A stretch of 49,408 bases of DNA from a virus. The translations under genes and the position numbers were made by a program. Where the stretch lies: positions 1 through 49,408 of the IMG/VR virus record IMGVR_UViG_3300025853_000140; one strand, given 5' to 3'. Below, piece after piece: positions 15,797 through 25,278 of this stretch (positions are counted from its first letter, which is position 1; every line of letters starts with the position of its first letter). The notes beneath the pieces are model-generated. The model ran no database searches. It was not told the origin of the DNA and saw only the letters and a program-made list of their open reading frames with translations.

Positions 15797-17464
15797 ATGA
15801 AAAATAAATATCAAAAAGGAGGAATGCCTTCTAAAAGTAAACCCGCTGCTCTTAGATCAGGGTTTAAAACTCGTCCGAAAGGACTGAAACCTAGTACTGG
15901 TAAAACTAAGCCTGCAGTAAAACCTTCAGATATGAAAAAGAGAAAGAAAGATCTTTCTTCTATCGGCATTGAAGAGTCCAAAGAATTGAAGTTTGGGGGG
16001 CCTATTGGTGTAAAAGCAAAGAAAGGAAGAGTTAAACGTGGTAACGGCGGCGAGGACGAGCTGAGACCTGGAGATCCTGGGTATATGGTTGAGGCTTCTA
16101 AAAGAGCAGCACAATCTGAGGGACCAATAGGAGAAGCTATTAGAAGCGCCGAAGCTGCTAAAAGAGGAGCACAAAACGCTGAGAAGAAAAGGATAGCTGA
16201 TGAAGCTGCTGCAAGAAGAGGTCCTAGCAGAGAAGAAAAGCAGAACACTCGTCAAGGCGCAGGTGATGGGAAAGCTACAGGTTCTACTATGGATAGAATA
16301 GGAGCAATGGGCCGAGGAGAAACTTCACCCAAACCTGAAGATGTTGGAGCTACTAGAGCGGGATCAAGCAAGGCTACTCAAGACGCTAGAGCAAAGGGAG
16401 TTGCAGGACAGGCAGCTGATGATGCTAAGAGAAAAGCTGCTGCTGAACCTAAGAAGGGAACGTATGAGTACGCTAAGAAGCAAAATTCTAACATTGATGC
16501 TTTGATCAAGCGTAGACAAGGTTTGACTAAGGGCACTCCTGAGTATAACAAGATTCAAAACCAAATTAATACAGCATATGGTAAAGGATCTACTACTAGG
16601 AATACCACTCCTACTGCATCACTTGCAAGAAGAGATGTAAAATCTGTAGATAGTAAGCAGCCAGAACAGAAACTGCAAATTTCTAAGCCTTCGACTTCGA
16701 CTTCATCGACGTCGAAAACTCCTAGCGGTTCTGTATCTGAAAAAGCAGCTGCTAAAGTTTCTAAGATTAAGGATCGTAGAGCTAAAGCAGCAGCTAGGCA
16801 GGAGAACAGAGCGGATAACAAGAATGACAGATCTGCTAATAGATCTTTCAGGAAAAACGAAAGGCAAGGTTCTCGTGACGACAATAAGCAGAGGAGAATG
16901 GATAACCGTGAGGATCGTCAGGACAGAAGAGATAGTAGGAAAGATCAACGGAAAATTGATAGGTCGGCTATAAAGCAAGCTCGCAAAGCTCAAATGGGAG
17001 GACCTCGTAAAAAAGCTATAGCTGGTGCAATGGTTGCTGGAGGTGGTCAAGCTCTTAAAGGAGTTGGTAGCTTGGTTAATGCTATTGCAGGTAAAGAAAC
17101 TAAGTTCGGAAACATAGCTAATTCTGTTGGAGAAGTTGCTGGTGGTATTGGTTCTATGATGGGACCTGGTGGTGCTGCAGTGAACAAAGTAGGCGGAGCA
17201 TTGAACAACGCAGTCGCACCCGGTGCTCCTGAGGTTCAGGTTGGTGCAAATGCAGGTGCTAATGCAGGTGCTAATCCACAGAATCCTGACATGCCTACTC
17301 AGCGCTATGGTGGCATAAAGAAGAAGAAGGGTAAGAAGGGTATGATGAAGTACAAAACAGGAGGTGCTAAGCCTGACTATCTTGATATGGACAAGGACGG
17401 TAATAAGACTGAGTCTATGAGGTCTGCTCTTAAAGACCGTCGTAGACGTGGTGGTCGCAGATAA
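15797..17464 (+). CDS. Highly basic disordered virion-associated protein
   Basis: A 555-residue, Lys/Arg/Ala/Gly-rich protein of low complexity, likely mostly disordered. It has a Ser/Thr cluster near residues 297-312, a very dense Arg/Asp/Lys tract near 320-405 (ENRADNKNDRSANRSFRK and the RRMDNREDRQDRRD stretch), and a Gly/Ala-rich hydrophobic region near 405-475 that could contact membranes. A short GANAGANAGAN repeat and a basic C-terminus follow. Near the end D530-x-D532-x-D534-G535 (within PDYLDMDKDGNK) is an EF-hand-like motif I have seen in other phage structural proteins. The charge pattern suggests a DNA-contacting internal or ejected protein, which is inference. The start is the ATG at 15797; an in-frame ATG at 15824 is too close to the AAGGAGG before it. 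The stop overlaps the next start (TAATG). Confidence 0.7.
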   Translation: MKNKYQKGGMPSKSKPAALRSGFKTRPKGLKPSTGKTKPAVKPSDMKKRKKDLSSIGIEESKELKFGGPIGVKAKKGRVKRGNGGEDELRPGDPGYMVEASKRAAQSEGPIGEAIRSAEAAKRGAQNAEKKRIADEAAARRGPSREEKQNTRQGAGDGKATGSTMDRIGAMGRGETSPKPEDVGATRAGSSKATQDARAKGVAGQAADDAKRKAAAEPKKGTYEYAKKQNSNIDALIKRRQGLTKGTPEYNKIQNQINTAYGKGSTTRNTTPTASLARRDVKSVDSKQPEQKLQISKPSTSTSSTSKTPSGSVSEKAAAKVSKIKDRRAKAAARQENRADNKNDRSANRSFRKNERQGSRDDNKQRRMDNREDRQDRRDSRKDQRKIDRSAIKQARKAQMGGPRKKAIAGAMVAGGGQALKGVGSLVNAIAGKETKFGNIANSVGEVAGGIGSMMGPGGAAVNKVGGALNNAVAPGAPEVQVGANAGANAGANPQNPDMPTQRYGGIKKKKGKKGMMKYKTGGAKPDYLDMDKDGNKTESMRSALKDRRRRGGRR

Positions 17465-17946
17465 TGCTAACCATTAAGGATATACACAAAGACTATGTGA
17501 AGCATGTTGAAGACCCCATAGAGACTCGCTTGTTTAAGCAGATCTGTGAGGAATTCAACATGCTAATAGTCGATAGTATTCTTGATGGTGCAGAATTCAG
17601 TATGGGTAGTAACTTGTCTACCTTATCTATACGTAGGATAGAACGCAATCCCAGCAAGCCTACAATAGACTGGTGGGAGAGTAACAAGTACAAGCAAGAG
17701 CTTCTAGCTGAAGGCAAGGAGCTCTTTGATGTATCTACAGGTCAAGGTGAAAAGTGGTTCATATACTACACTGATCCTTGGTATTGTAAGTACCATTGGC
17801 AGAAATCTAGATGTAAGATTTCTAACAAGAGTGCATATCGGTTTACCCCAACCAGAGGAATAAAGGGGAACAAAGAGAAGCTAACCAAACTACTCAGAGA
17901 CGATGACCTGGCATATCTAAGATTCAGAAAGCATGGCAGTATATAA
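17464..17946 (+). CDS. Conserved crAss-like virion-module protein, function unknown
   Basis: A 160-residue basic protein. It has a compact series of conserved-looking blocks: EFNMLIVDSILDGAEFSMG, LSTLSIRRIERNPSKPTIDW, WFIYYTDPWYCKYHW, YRFTPTRGIKGNKEKLTKLL, and a final DDLAYLRFRK. I recall a protein with these blocks directly upstream of the tail tubular gene in Bacteroidota phages of crAss-like organisation. Its biochemical role is unknown to me. It overlaps the tubular protein gene by 14 bases and is coupled to the basic protein upstream. The basic and aromatic content would fit a protein contacting DNA or another virion component. Confidence 0.65.
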   Translation: MLTIKDIHKDYVKHVEDPIETRLFKQICEEFNMLIVDSILDGAEFSMGSNLSTLSIRRIERNPSKPTIDWWESNKYKQELLAEGKELFDVSTGQGEKWFIYYTDPWYCKYHWQKSRCKISNKSAYRFTPTRGIKGNKEKLTKLLRDDDLAYLRFRKHGSI

Positions 17947-18925
17947 GACCATATCAAGCAAAATGATAGTGCGCAAAGTAATGCGCGATTTGAATCCTCA
18001 TAGTCAAAATGGGGATTGGTTACATGATGCCATAGAATGGATCGGAGAAGCTCTAGAACATATAGGGAGTAGTACTCAGCTTATTACAAAAGTATGTACG
18101 GTTCAGATCAAAAATCATAAGGCCGCACTACCTGCTGACTTGTATTACCCGCAGCAGGTGTCAACAAGCGGTCATCCTGATGCTGAAACTATATATGAAG
18201 AGCTAGAAGGTCTCTCCGAAAAGATAGCTGATCTAAAAAGAACCTATGTGGATGCCAAAGAAGATATGGCTAGCCACTTAATAAAGACACGAAGTGGTGC
18301 TGTCATATCTAATCTTGATGAGAAACTGCTAGATAAGTACAACTCAATATCTAAAAGCAGTGATTATGCTCTTAGAGATTTGTCATCAAGAGTTGTGGTG
18401 CTTGAAAACACTTTGATGGGTGGAGATCATGGTGAACACCTTATTCCTCTGAAGTATTGTACTACTACTTTCCCTGAGTCAGAACCTTGTCCGGATTGTC
18501 ATCATGATAGTCACGTAGAGTGTTACTTTATTGAAAGTGACTACATTAAAACGTCATTTGCATCAGGCACTGTATGCATAAGTTACAAAGCATTTCCTAC
18601 AGACCCTGATTGCTACCCCTTGGTGCCAGACGATATCAGCTTCAAAGAAGCTATGTTTTGGTACATATACAAGAAGATGCTACTTGGGGGTACGGTTGAT
18701 GTAAATAAGAACGGGATACAGTATGATTTTGCTGATCAGAAGTGGAAGTACTACTGCACACAAGCACGCAATGCTGCAGTGTTCCCAGACATCGACAGAA
18801 TGGAAAGCTTTATGAATCAGTGGGTTAGACTTATCCCCAACATCAACAGACACGACCATGTGTTTGATGAGCTTGGGGACAGGGAAGACATATATAGAGG
18901 ACGTTACAATACCTATGGTAGATGA
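17933..18925 (+). CDS. Tail tubular protein, crAss-like (P22 gp4-like)
   Basis: A 330-residue protein. The N-terminal block DWLHDAIEWIGEALEHIGSS (residues 28-47), then NHKAALPADLY, is the opening I associate with the crAss-like tail tubular protein, which sits below the portal and starts the short tail. A coiled-coil-like insertion covers about residues 83-160. It is followed by a Cys/His cluster (C186, C189, H190, H191, H194, C197) and the conserved stretch YIKTSFASGTVCISYKAFPT...DDISFKEAMFWYIYKKM near 204-249. The gene lies immediately before the tail stabilisation/muzzle-like gene, the expected order. Assignment is by family memory and synteny. Confidence 0.75.
   Translation: MAVYKTISSKMIVRKVMRDLNPHSQNGDWLHDAIEWIGEALEHIGSSTQLITKVCTVQIKNHKAALPADLYYPQQVSTSGHPDAETIYEELEGLSEKIADLKRTYVDAKEDMASHLIKTRSGAVISNLDEKLLDKYNSISKSSDYALRDLSSRVVVLENTLMGGDHGEHLIPLKYCTTTFPESEPCPDCHHDSHVECYFIESDYIKTSFASGTVCISYKAFPTDPDCYPLVPDDISFKEAMFWYIYKKMLLGGTVDVNKNGIQYDFADQKWKYYCTQARNAAVFPDIDRMESFMNQWVRLIPNINRHDHVFDELGDREDIYRGRYNTYGR
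18488..18523 (+). other. Cys/His cluster in tail tubular protein, possible zinc site
   Basis: Residues 186-197 of the 17933 protein read C-P-D-C-H-H-D-S-H-V-E-C. Two CxxC-like ligands, three His and a final Cys within 12 residues are compatible with a structural zinc site in a loop between the coiled-coil insertion and the conserved C-terminal beta region. Confidence 0.45.
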
Positions 18926-21900
18926 AGAAGCTAGGGAAAGGTATGTTCAAGGATACCGCTCGGGTAGATCAGCCCGAGGGTACAATGCGTGATGCACTAA
19001 ACGCTAACCTGAACATAAAGAAAGGAAGTATCAGCAATGAGTGGGGTACTTATGAATACCCTAATAATGCTGGGTTTAGAGTACTAGGTAGAACTGTACT
19101 TGACGATGATGTCATTGTCATGTTTGGGCAGGCAGTAAATGTCGTAGATAATGAGACAGTATACACTGATCAAATACGTACTCTGAATACTAGAAATCAA
19201 GAGGTACTAGTTCTGTACGAGAACGATCTGTTGAACTTTCAGCAAACTCATCCTATAGTAGCTACTAATAGAAAGAACCAAGCAGGAGATTATATAGTAT
19301 ACTTCACCGACGGATATAAGGAAGAGGCAGAGCTTTACACGGCTTTTGAATATGTTAACACATATAATCCTCCTAGAGTAATAAATGTAACTAGACAGAG
19401 GGCATTTAGACTGCGCGGTGGACTTGTTGATCAGCTGTACAACAACACTAACTCTTTCTACAAATTAAACCTAATACCTAGGATAGGTACTCACTCTTCG
19501 TTTGATTCAGCAAGAGTTCTGAGCGGAGGTAACTTGTACGCAGCTGCATATTATTTAGCTCTTGCGTATACAGATAGAGACGGGGTAGAAACTAATTACT
19601 TCGTACTTTCCAATCCAGTATATATAGTCCCAAACTCTGAGAATATTACTCCGACTAATAGTTTTATTGGGGCAGAGGGTGGTACTAAATGTAACAAGAC
19701 TATTCAGTGGGTAGTAGATACACCTATTGATATAGACTACGAGCTGCTTCAGCCTGCAGTTATAAAGTTGCAGAAGACTGCAATGACAGCTGAAAAGCTT
19801 AAGCCTGTTGCAATGAACAAAGGATACGAAACAATAGTGACGTATTCAGGAAACGAAGACTCTCAATCAATTGCTGTTGAAGACATCATAGTAGATGATG
19901 TAAACTACATTACTGCGGACACTATAAGTCAACTGGACAATAGGTTGTATTTAGGTAATGTCTCAAGTAACAAAGACATTGGTTTTCAGCCTTTTGCACA
20001 AAACATACAGCTTGAAGCTGTAGTAGAAGAAGCAGAAGCATTCAGCCCTAGGCTTTACGACACGTTTGCTTTGAACCAAGGTTATGCTGCACTTATACAA
20101 GAGTGGCATGCTGATGTGCCACAGCAATTCAAAAATGAGTACCAAGATCTGCAGACAGGCAATATTTCATATGCTCCTACAGGAAACATAAACTATCAAT
20201 ACCAAGAGCTCCTAAACAATCTTCTGTTAGATCCTCTTGGTAATACTCGGAAAGGGTATAGAGATCCTAATTTCTACTTCCAAAGAAAATCTTTTAGAAG
20301 AGGTGAGGTATATGCTTTCTACATATCATTCATACTAAATGATGGTACTGAAACATATGCTTACCACATTCCCGGGAGAGAGCCTAGATGCATTCCTGTA
20401 CCAGCGACACAGCAGACTACTTATGAGTATGCTCAGTATAGGAAGGTAACATTCTCTTTTGATGACTACGATTTTAGTTTTGGGGGAAGTGGAGTAGCAA
20501 GTCAGCATGAACTTGTGTTTTTGTATGTACCACCACTTGGTCAAGGAAATTCGCCTGTAGGATACCCAAACGCAGGATACTACAGACCCGCTGGCTGGAC
20601 TAATGATGCAACACTGGTAAATCAGTTTAATGCTAACTCACTACCTGAAACTATATCTGTAACTGGAGCTACGTACATATCTCTAACTCTGAATTCTGCA
20701 GATGACTTCGGTGCTTCGTATAATCAAACTACCGTCTTCAATGCAATGGAAGCATGGTTGTTATCAAACGGACCTACCCTTGGAGCTACAGAAGGATGGG
20801 ACGAAATAGTTGGGGAAGAAATAAGTTCACAAACTCCTGCAATACTGGAGACAGAGGTTAGTATCAGTATTCTTTCAGATGATGATGTATGTGAAAACGA
20901 TGCTCTTTCAAAGAACCCAGCTGCTACTAAACTAGCATTTGGATTTCTCCCAACTGAAGCACTAGAACAATATGATGATATAAGATTGTTCAATGTTCTT
21001 GATACCGGAAACAAGATAGATCCTGAGCTATCTGGTAATATGGGGTACTGGGCTAATGAGAATGAGTTCTACCCTAGTACTAGAGACTTCACATTTGGGG
21101 ATGTAACTACAGAAGGAGTTGCAGTCCTAGACGATGCGCAAGGTATTTATGGTGAAAGAGTTAGGCATCACAGAATGCCTGGTAACCTTAGTGATGAGTT
21201 CTCATACATAGAGAGGTCGTCAGAACACCCTGTAAATAACAGTAATGGGAACACTCATGGCTGGTTTGAAGAGCTAGGTTACAGGCCTCTAGAAGGGGAC
21301 AGACTTCGCACGATTCGTGGCATTGGGGGCGACGGGACTATGGCGCTGGATGAAAATGTGCGCCTGTTGGGTGTGAGACTCAACAATCTTAAAATACCTA
21401 GAGGGATTCTAGAGCAAATCCAAGGGTATAAGATATACTATGCTAAGAGAGATGAGAAAGACAAGACTATACTTGGACAGAGTATAGCAGTGCCTGGGCA
21501 TCCTAGAGCAGCTAGTGTAAATAAGCAAAGCTTAGAAGAAGCTGTAACTGGTCCTTTTACTAAAGCCTTCTATATGTATGGGGGACTAGACCATACAGAT
21601 AATACTACTGTAGAGACTTACGGTAAGTGGAAGAGCACAATTGAAGGCGAACGCAGGTATTACTCCCACCCAGTATTCAAGTTTCACGATCTGCATCAGC
21701 TGCGCAAAAGATCTGATATGTCTGCTGCTACCCACATACAATGTCAGTATGGAGTAATATTTAGAATGTACTCCGGAGGGCCTGGAGTATTTGTACCTCC
21801 ATGTGCTCCTGATAAAGTTTGGGACGCAGTTATTGATTTTGATGAGAGTGAACTCTCAACCTCTTTTAATGATGGAGTCCCAGATTACATCATAAGGAAT

Positions 21901-24900
21901 AGTGATAACAACTTAGATCCTTGGGATGCACACTCTACTACTTTCCCTTCTTTAGGATGGGTCAGTCCTGAGATGCAGAACACAGTAGACTTCTACTGGC
22001 ACGATCCTAAAAATCAGTTGGGTAAAAAAAGCATCGATAAAAAGATGTTTGGGGAAACTCGCATACTTGACATAAGTGATGTCCAGGAAGGAGTAATAAA
22101 CTATGGGTTTATTGGAGACGATGATGGCGAGATAGTAGGTCAAGGTGTTGATGGAGGCGCTAACGACAATACTGGAGTTAGTATTGCAAAACGTGCTAGA
22201 AAATACAGACGCGGAGAAGATTTGTCACAGCCTGCAAATGGTGATTTTGAGGGTAAAGCAGAGCAATTCCTAGCTATTAAAGCTAAGGAGGCTAGAGTGC
22301 GTGCTTGGTACACTTCGGCTATGATAGGAACTGCATACATATCACCTAGCATAGCTTTATCCTCCCCAACTGTAGTCAAGGGTGGAAGCTATAAAGCAGT
22401 AAGTGCTTTTCTAGATGGGGATTACTTAGTTACATCAGGCGCTTCTGCACTTAATAGGTTTTACCAAGAAGGTAATTTTGATGATAACCAGCTTACTCTT
22501 ATGCTGGATCCGAACAGCAAGATACTGCTGCACGGGCGTGAGAATCATGAGACTAGTGACAGCACCTCATTTAAAGGAGCACAGATTCTATACAACTTAG
22601 CAGGTGAAACTGCTCATGCGTTTGGGTTGGTAAGCGGCCTTCCCGCTCTTAGAGGACATGCTCCTTTTGATAACCTTACTCAGGTTGGGTCTAATGGAGA
22701 CCGAGCAGGTCTTGTAAGGTGGGGAGAAGCTCTCAATTGGTTGTACCCTGATGCTTTTAAAGACACAGTTCCATATGAATACCAGCTCTATGGGTTTAAT
22801 ACAGGATCTCAATTCCACTACCTAGCTAATGCTTCTGGGCAGGACGGAGAGATGTATGCCCCAAGAAATTATCAAGGTCTCAGGTATAGAATGTCTCCTA
22901 CAAACCACATTATGGGACTGCCTATGGCGTGGCTTCTTAACGTGTGTGCTATACGTAGAAACGTCTTCTCTCCGTTTGATCAGCAGAACCTAGTATGGAC
23001 TGGTTACTTTAACAGAATAAGAAACGCAAACCTTACTACTGGAGAAGCAGATGATGGATACTACACAAGAAATTACTACGAGGGAGCACAGTCTAGAGAG
23101 ATCTTTGGGGGAGATACTTACATAACTAAAACTAGCTTCCGCTCTACTTCTCAAAGCTATGGGCATAGCTATTGGAGAGCCAACAGGTGGTATGGAGATC
23201 CTGTGGGAGCAAGTGAAGAGTACACGCAGGGAGGTGTAGTTATAGAAAATGCATCTAACCTTATAAACATAGCGTTTAATACTACAGATTTCTTTGGGCG
23301 TAGAAGATTTCAATCTGACTTACCGGCAAACCTAGACCCTCTATCTGCTGGTTTGTACATAGCGGATAGATTTGGAACTACTCAAGGAGCCCCAATATGG
23401 AATGCTACCCCAGACTATCTTCAGATAGGAGTAAATTCAGGTGCTGCTGATAGTAGGTATGACATGGCTCAAAAGTTTGTCAACGTTGTAGCAGATAGCC
23501 ACAACTGGGTAAAGGGCAATGTCAATCCTGTATCTACTGTATTCTCTTTCTATGTAGAGTCTGATGACTTGCTAGAGTGGAGGCACGTAGATGATGTAGA
23601 GCGCGGAGAAAAGACTAAAGTGTTTGACTATCATACAGGACATTCTGTAATATTCAATCCTCCCTACGACGACTTCACCAAACCTGATAAGATACTTTAC
23701 GAGGATCACCTATCTGCACTGCAGAACGTAAAGGTAACCTCACCTTTGAATGTATTCGGAGAGCTATCTAAGGTTCAGACATTCCCTAACAGGGTAGTAC
23801 GTTCTGATGTAGACTCAGGCAGTATTTCTGATGGGTATAGGAAGTTTAGAGCACTGGAATACAAAGACATACCTACTCATAGAGGTCAGATTAAAAATCT
23901 ATTTGATCTGAACGGGAACCTGTACATACATACAGAGCGCTCGTTGTTTGTGACAAAGGGTAAAGAGGAACTTCAACTGGATGCTGTCACTGCATTCATA
24001 GGTAGCGGTAACATCTTTGTGCAAGATCCTGATGAAGCTATGCAAGCTGATGCAGGCTATGCTGGTACTGCTTCTAGACATGCACACATAACTACTGTGT
24101 ATGGACACTTTTACGTCAACTACAGAGACAGAAAAGTGTACAGCGTGAGTGGGCAAGGTGTGGCAGACATAACTAGTGGTATGGAAACATGGTTGAGGGA
24201 CAACATGCCATTTGCTCTAGAGCAGTTCGGAATAAACCTAGACAGTGAAAATGCTAGGGAGAATGGCTTCTTTGTGGATGCTACAACTGGGGTCAACGTA
24301 CCGATAGGATTTACCCTTGGGTATGACCCACTGTTTAAGCGCATACTTATTACAAAGCATGAGCCCATACCTACACAGCAGTTTTTCGAAGACTTCTACG
24401 CAGGTAACATAGTAGTTATCAATGACATACCAGAGCTTATATCTGGATGTGCAGACTTAGATGTCATACAAACTAATGCTAGAGTACCCATCCCAGAGCA
24501 GGTAAACTTTAAAGCTAACAACCCAGTTTATTGCGGACCTATATGGTTTGGTAACCCTGTATACTTTACACAAAGCTCTTGGACCATTTCATACTACCCT
24601 GAACTTAAAGTGTGGGGCAGTAGACACAGCTATGCACCTAACCTGTACACGAATACCTCAGAGTACTTGGTAAGCTTTGCGGGTGATCGTAGCTGGGAGC
24701 ACACTAACAAGAACAACCCTGGTAGATTCTACGGAGAGCTATACAACTTCGAAGTAGAGTTCATAGACAATACAGCTGCTGCAGAAGCTAAGCTGTTCTC
24801 GAATATGTTCTACTGGGCTGAGTCCTTCCTTCCTGATCAAAACAGTATCTCTGAGCAATTCAGAGTATCTAATCCTGTGTTTGATGAGTTCTATGCATAC

Positions 24901-25278
24901 AATAGCACTCAGATTACAGGTCTACCTATAACAATCAACTACTTGAATAATGCTAGGTTGGTAGATAGGATATGGTATGTCAACGAGATACGAGATCTTT
25001 CAATCCAACAACAACTTACTGAGGGTGAGCTTATTACTGGAACAGAGAATGTTGCAGGAAATATAACAACAGAAGTTACTGTGCACCCTCAAGCTACAAC
25101 TATGTTCACTGAAGAGGGTGTAGTAAATAACAACTATGTAAATCTCAATAAAGAATGGTTTAATCGCAGAAAGATGATTGACCACTATCTAGGAGTGAGA
25201 CTTATAAAAGATAATACTAACAGAAATTTAGTACATTTGTATGCAGTTGGTACTAAGTTCCGTAAATCATTCAGATAA
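18922..25278 (+). CDS. Very large tail stabilisation / muzzle-like protein, crAss-like
   Basis: A 2118-residue protein. The start MKKLGKGMFKDTARVDQPEG, then TMRDALNANLNIKKGSISNEWG, is what I associate with the crAss-like tail stabilisation protein (P22 gp10-like; muzzle in the cryo-EM literature), where a DALNAN block opens a beta-propeller-like fold. The remainder is Tyr/Asn/Gly-rich with recurring beta segments and no evident enzymatic motif. Blocks such as EYKDIPTHRGQIKNLFDLNGNLYIHTERSLFV (near 1645-1680) look like the C-terminal propeller-type region. The size is above what I recall for the family, suggesting insertions. The protein would close the short tail and interact with fibres. It is coupled on both sides (ATGA, TAATG). 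Confidence in a tail role is good and the exact structural name is less certain. Confidence 0.72.
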   Translation: MKKLGKGMFKDTARVDQPEGTMRDALNANLNIKKGSISNEWGTYEYPNNAGFRVLGRTVLDDDVIVMFGQAVNVVDNETVYTDQIRTLNTRNQEVLVLYENDLLNFQQTHPIVATNRKNQAGDYIVYFTDGYKEEAELYTAFEYVNTYNPPRVINVTRQRAFRLRGGLVDQLYNNTNSFYKLNLIPRIGTHSSFDSARVLSGGNLYAAAYYLALAYTDRDGVETNYFVLSNPVYIVPNSENITPTNSFIGAEGGTKCNKTIQWVVDTPIDIDYELLQPAVIKLQKTAMTAEKLKPVAMNKGYETIVTYSGNEDSQSIAVEDIIVDDVNYITADTISQLDNRLYLGNVSSNKDIGFQPFAQNIQLEAVVEEAEAFSPRLYDTFALNQGYAALIQEWHADVPQQFKNEYQDLQTGNISYAPTGNINYQYQELLNNLLLDPLGNTRKGYRDPNFYFQRKSFRRGEVYAFYISFILNDGTETYAYHIPGREPRCIPVPATQQTTYEYAQYRKVTFSFDDYDFSFGGSGVASQHELVFLYVPPLGQGNSPVGYPNAGYYRPAGWTNDATLVNQFNANSLPETISVTGATYISLTLNSADDFGASYNQTTVFNAMEAWLLSNGPTLGATEGWDEIVGEEISSQTPAILETEVSISILSDDDVCENDALSKNPAATKLAFGFLPTEALEQYDDIRLFNVLDTGNKIDPELSGNMGYWANENEFYPSTRDFTFGDVTTEGVAVLDDAQGIYGERVRHHRMPGNLSDEFSYIERSSEHPVNNSNGNTHGWFEELGYRPLEGDRLRTIRGIGGDGTMALDENVRLLGVRLNNLKIPRGILEQIQGYKIYYAKRDEKDKTILGQSIAVPGHPRAASVNKQSLEEAVTGPFTKAFYMYGGLDHTDNTTVETYGKWKSTIEGERRYYSHPVFKFHDLHQLRKRSDMSAATHIQCQYGVIFRMYSGGPGVFVPPCAPDKVWDAVIDFDESELSTSFNDGVPDYIIRNSDNNLDPWDAHSTTFPSLGWVSPEMQNTVDFYWHDPKNQLGKKSIDKKMFGETRILDISDVQEGVINYGFIGDDDGEIVGQGVDGGANDNTGVSIAKRARKYRRGEDLSQPANGDFEGKAEQFLAIKAKEARVRAWYTSAMIGTAYISPSIALSSPTVVKGGSYKAVSAFLDGDYLVTSGASALNRFYQEGNFDDNQLTLMLDPNSKILLHGRENHETSDSTSFKGAQILYNLAGETAHAFGLVSGLPALRGHAPFDNLTQVGSNGDRAGLVRWGEALNWLYPDAFKDTVPYEYQLYGFNTGSQFHYLANASGQDGEMYAPRNYQGLRYRMSPTNHIMGLPMAWLLNVCAIRRNVFSPFDQQNLVWTGYFNRIRNANLTTGEADDGYYTRNYYEGAQSREIFGGDTYITKTSFRSTSQSYGHSYWRANRWYGDPVGASEEYTQGGVVIENASNLINIAFNTTDFFGRRRFQSDLPANLDPLSAGLYIADRFGTTQGAPIWNATPDYLQIGVNSGAADSRYDMAQKFVNVVADSHNWVKGNVNPVSTVFSFYVESDDLLEWRHVDDVERGEKTKVFDYHTGHSVIFNPPYDDFTKPDKILYEDHLSALQNVKVTSPLNVFGELSKVQTFPNRVVRSDVDSGSISDGYRKFRALEYKDIPTHRGQIKNLFDLNGNLYIHTERSLFVTKGKEELQLDAVTAFIGSGNIFVQDPDEAMQADAGYAGTASRHAHITTVYGHFYVNYRDRKVYSVSGQGVADITSGMETWLRDNMPFALEQFGINLDSENARENGFFVDATTGVNVPIGFTLGYDPLFKRILITKHEPIPTQQFFEDFYAGNIVVINDIPELISGCADLDVIQTNARVPIPEQVNFKANNPVYCGPIWFGNPVYFTQSSWTISYYPELKVWGSRHSYAPNLYTNTSEYLVSFAGDRSWEHTNKNNPGRFYGELYNFEVEFIDNTAAAEAKLFSNMFYWAESFLPDQNSISEQFRVSNPVFDEFYAYNSTQITGLPITINYLNNARLVDRIWYVNEIRDLSIQQQLTEGELITGTENVAGNITTEVTVHPQATTMFTEEGVVNNNYVNLNKEWFNRRKMIDHYLGVRLIKDNTNRNLVHLYAVGTKFRKSFR

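Noticed and set aside
15816-15826. AAGGAGG followed by ATG as the true start of the basic protein
   Set aside because: Only one base separates the motif from the ATG, too close for ribosome binding. Hosts of this type rarely rely on Shine-Dalgarno sites. The upstream ATG at 15797 is kept.
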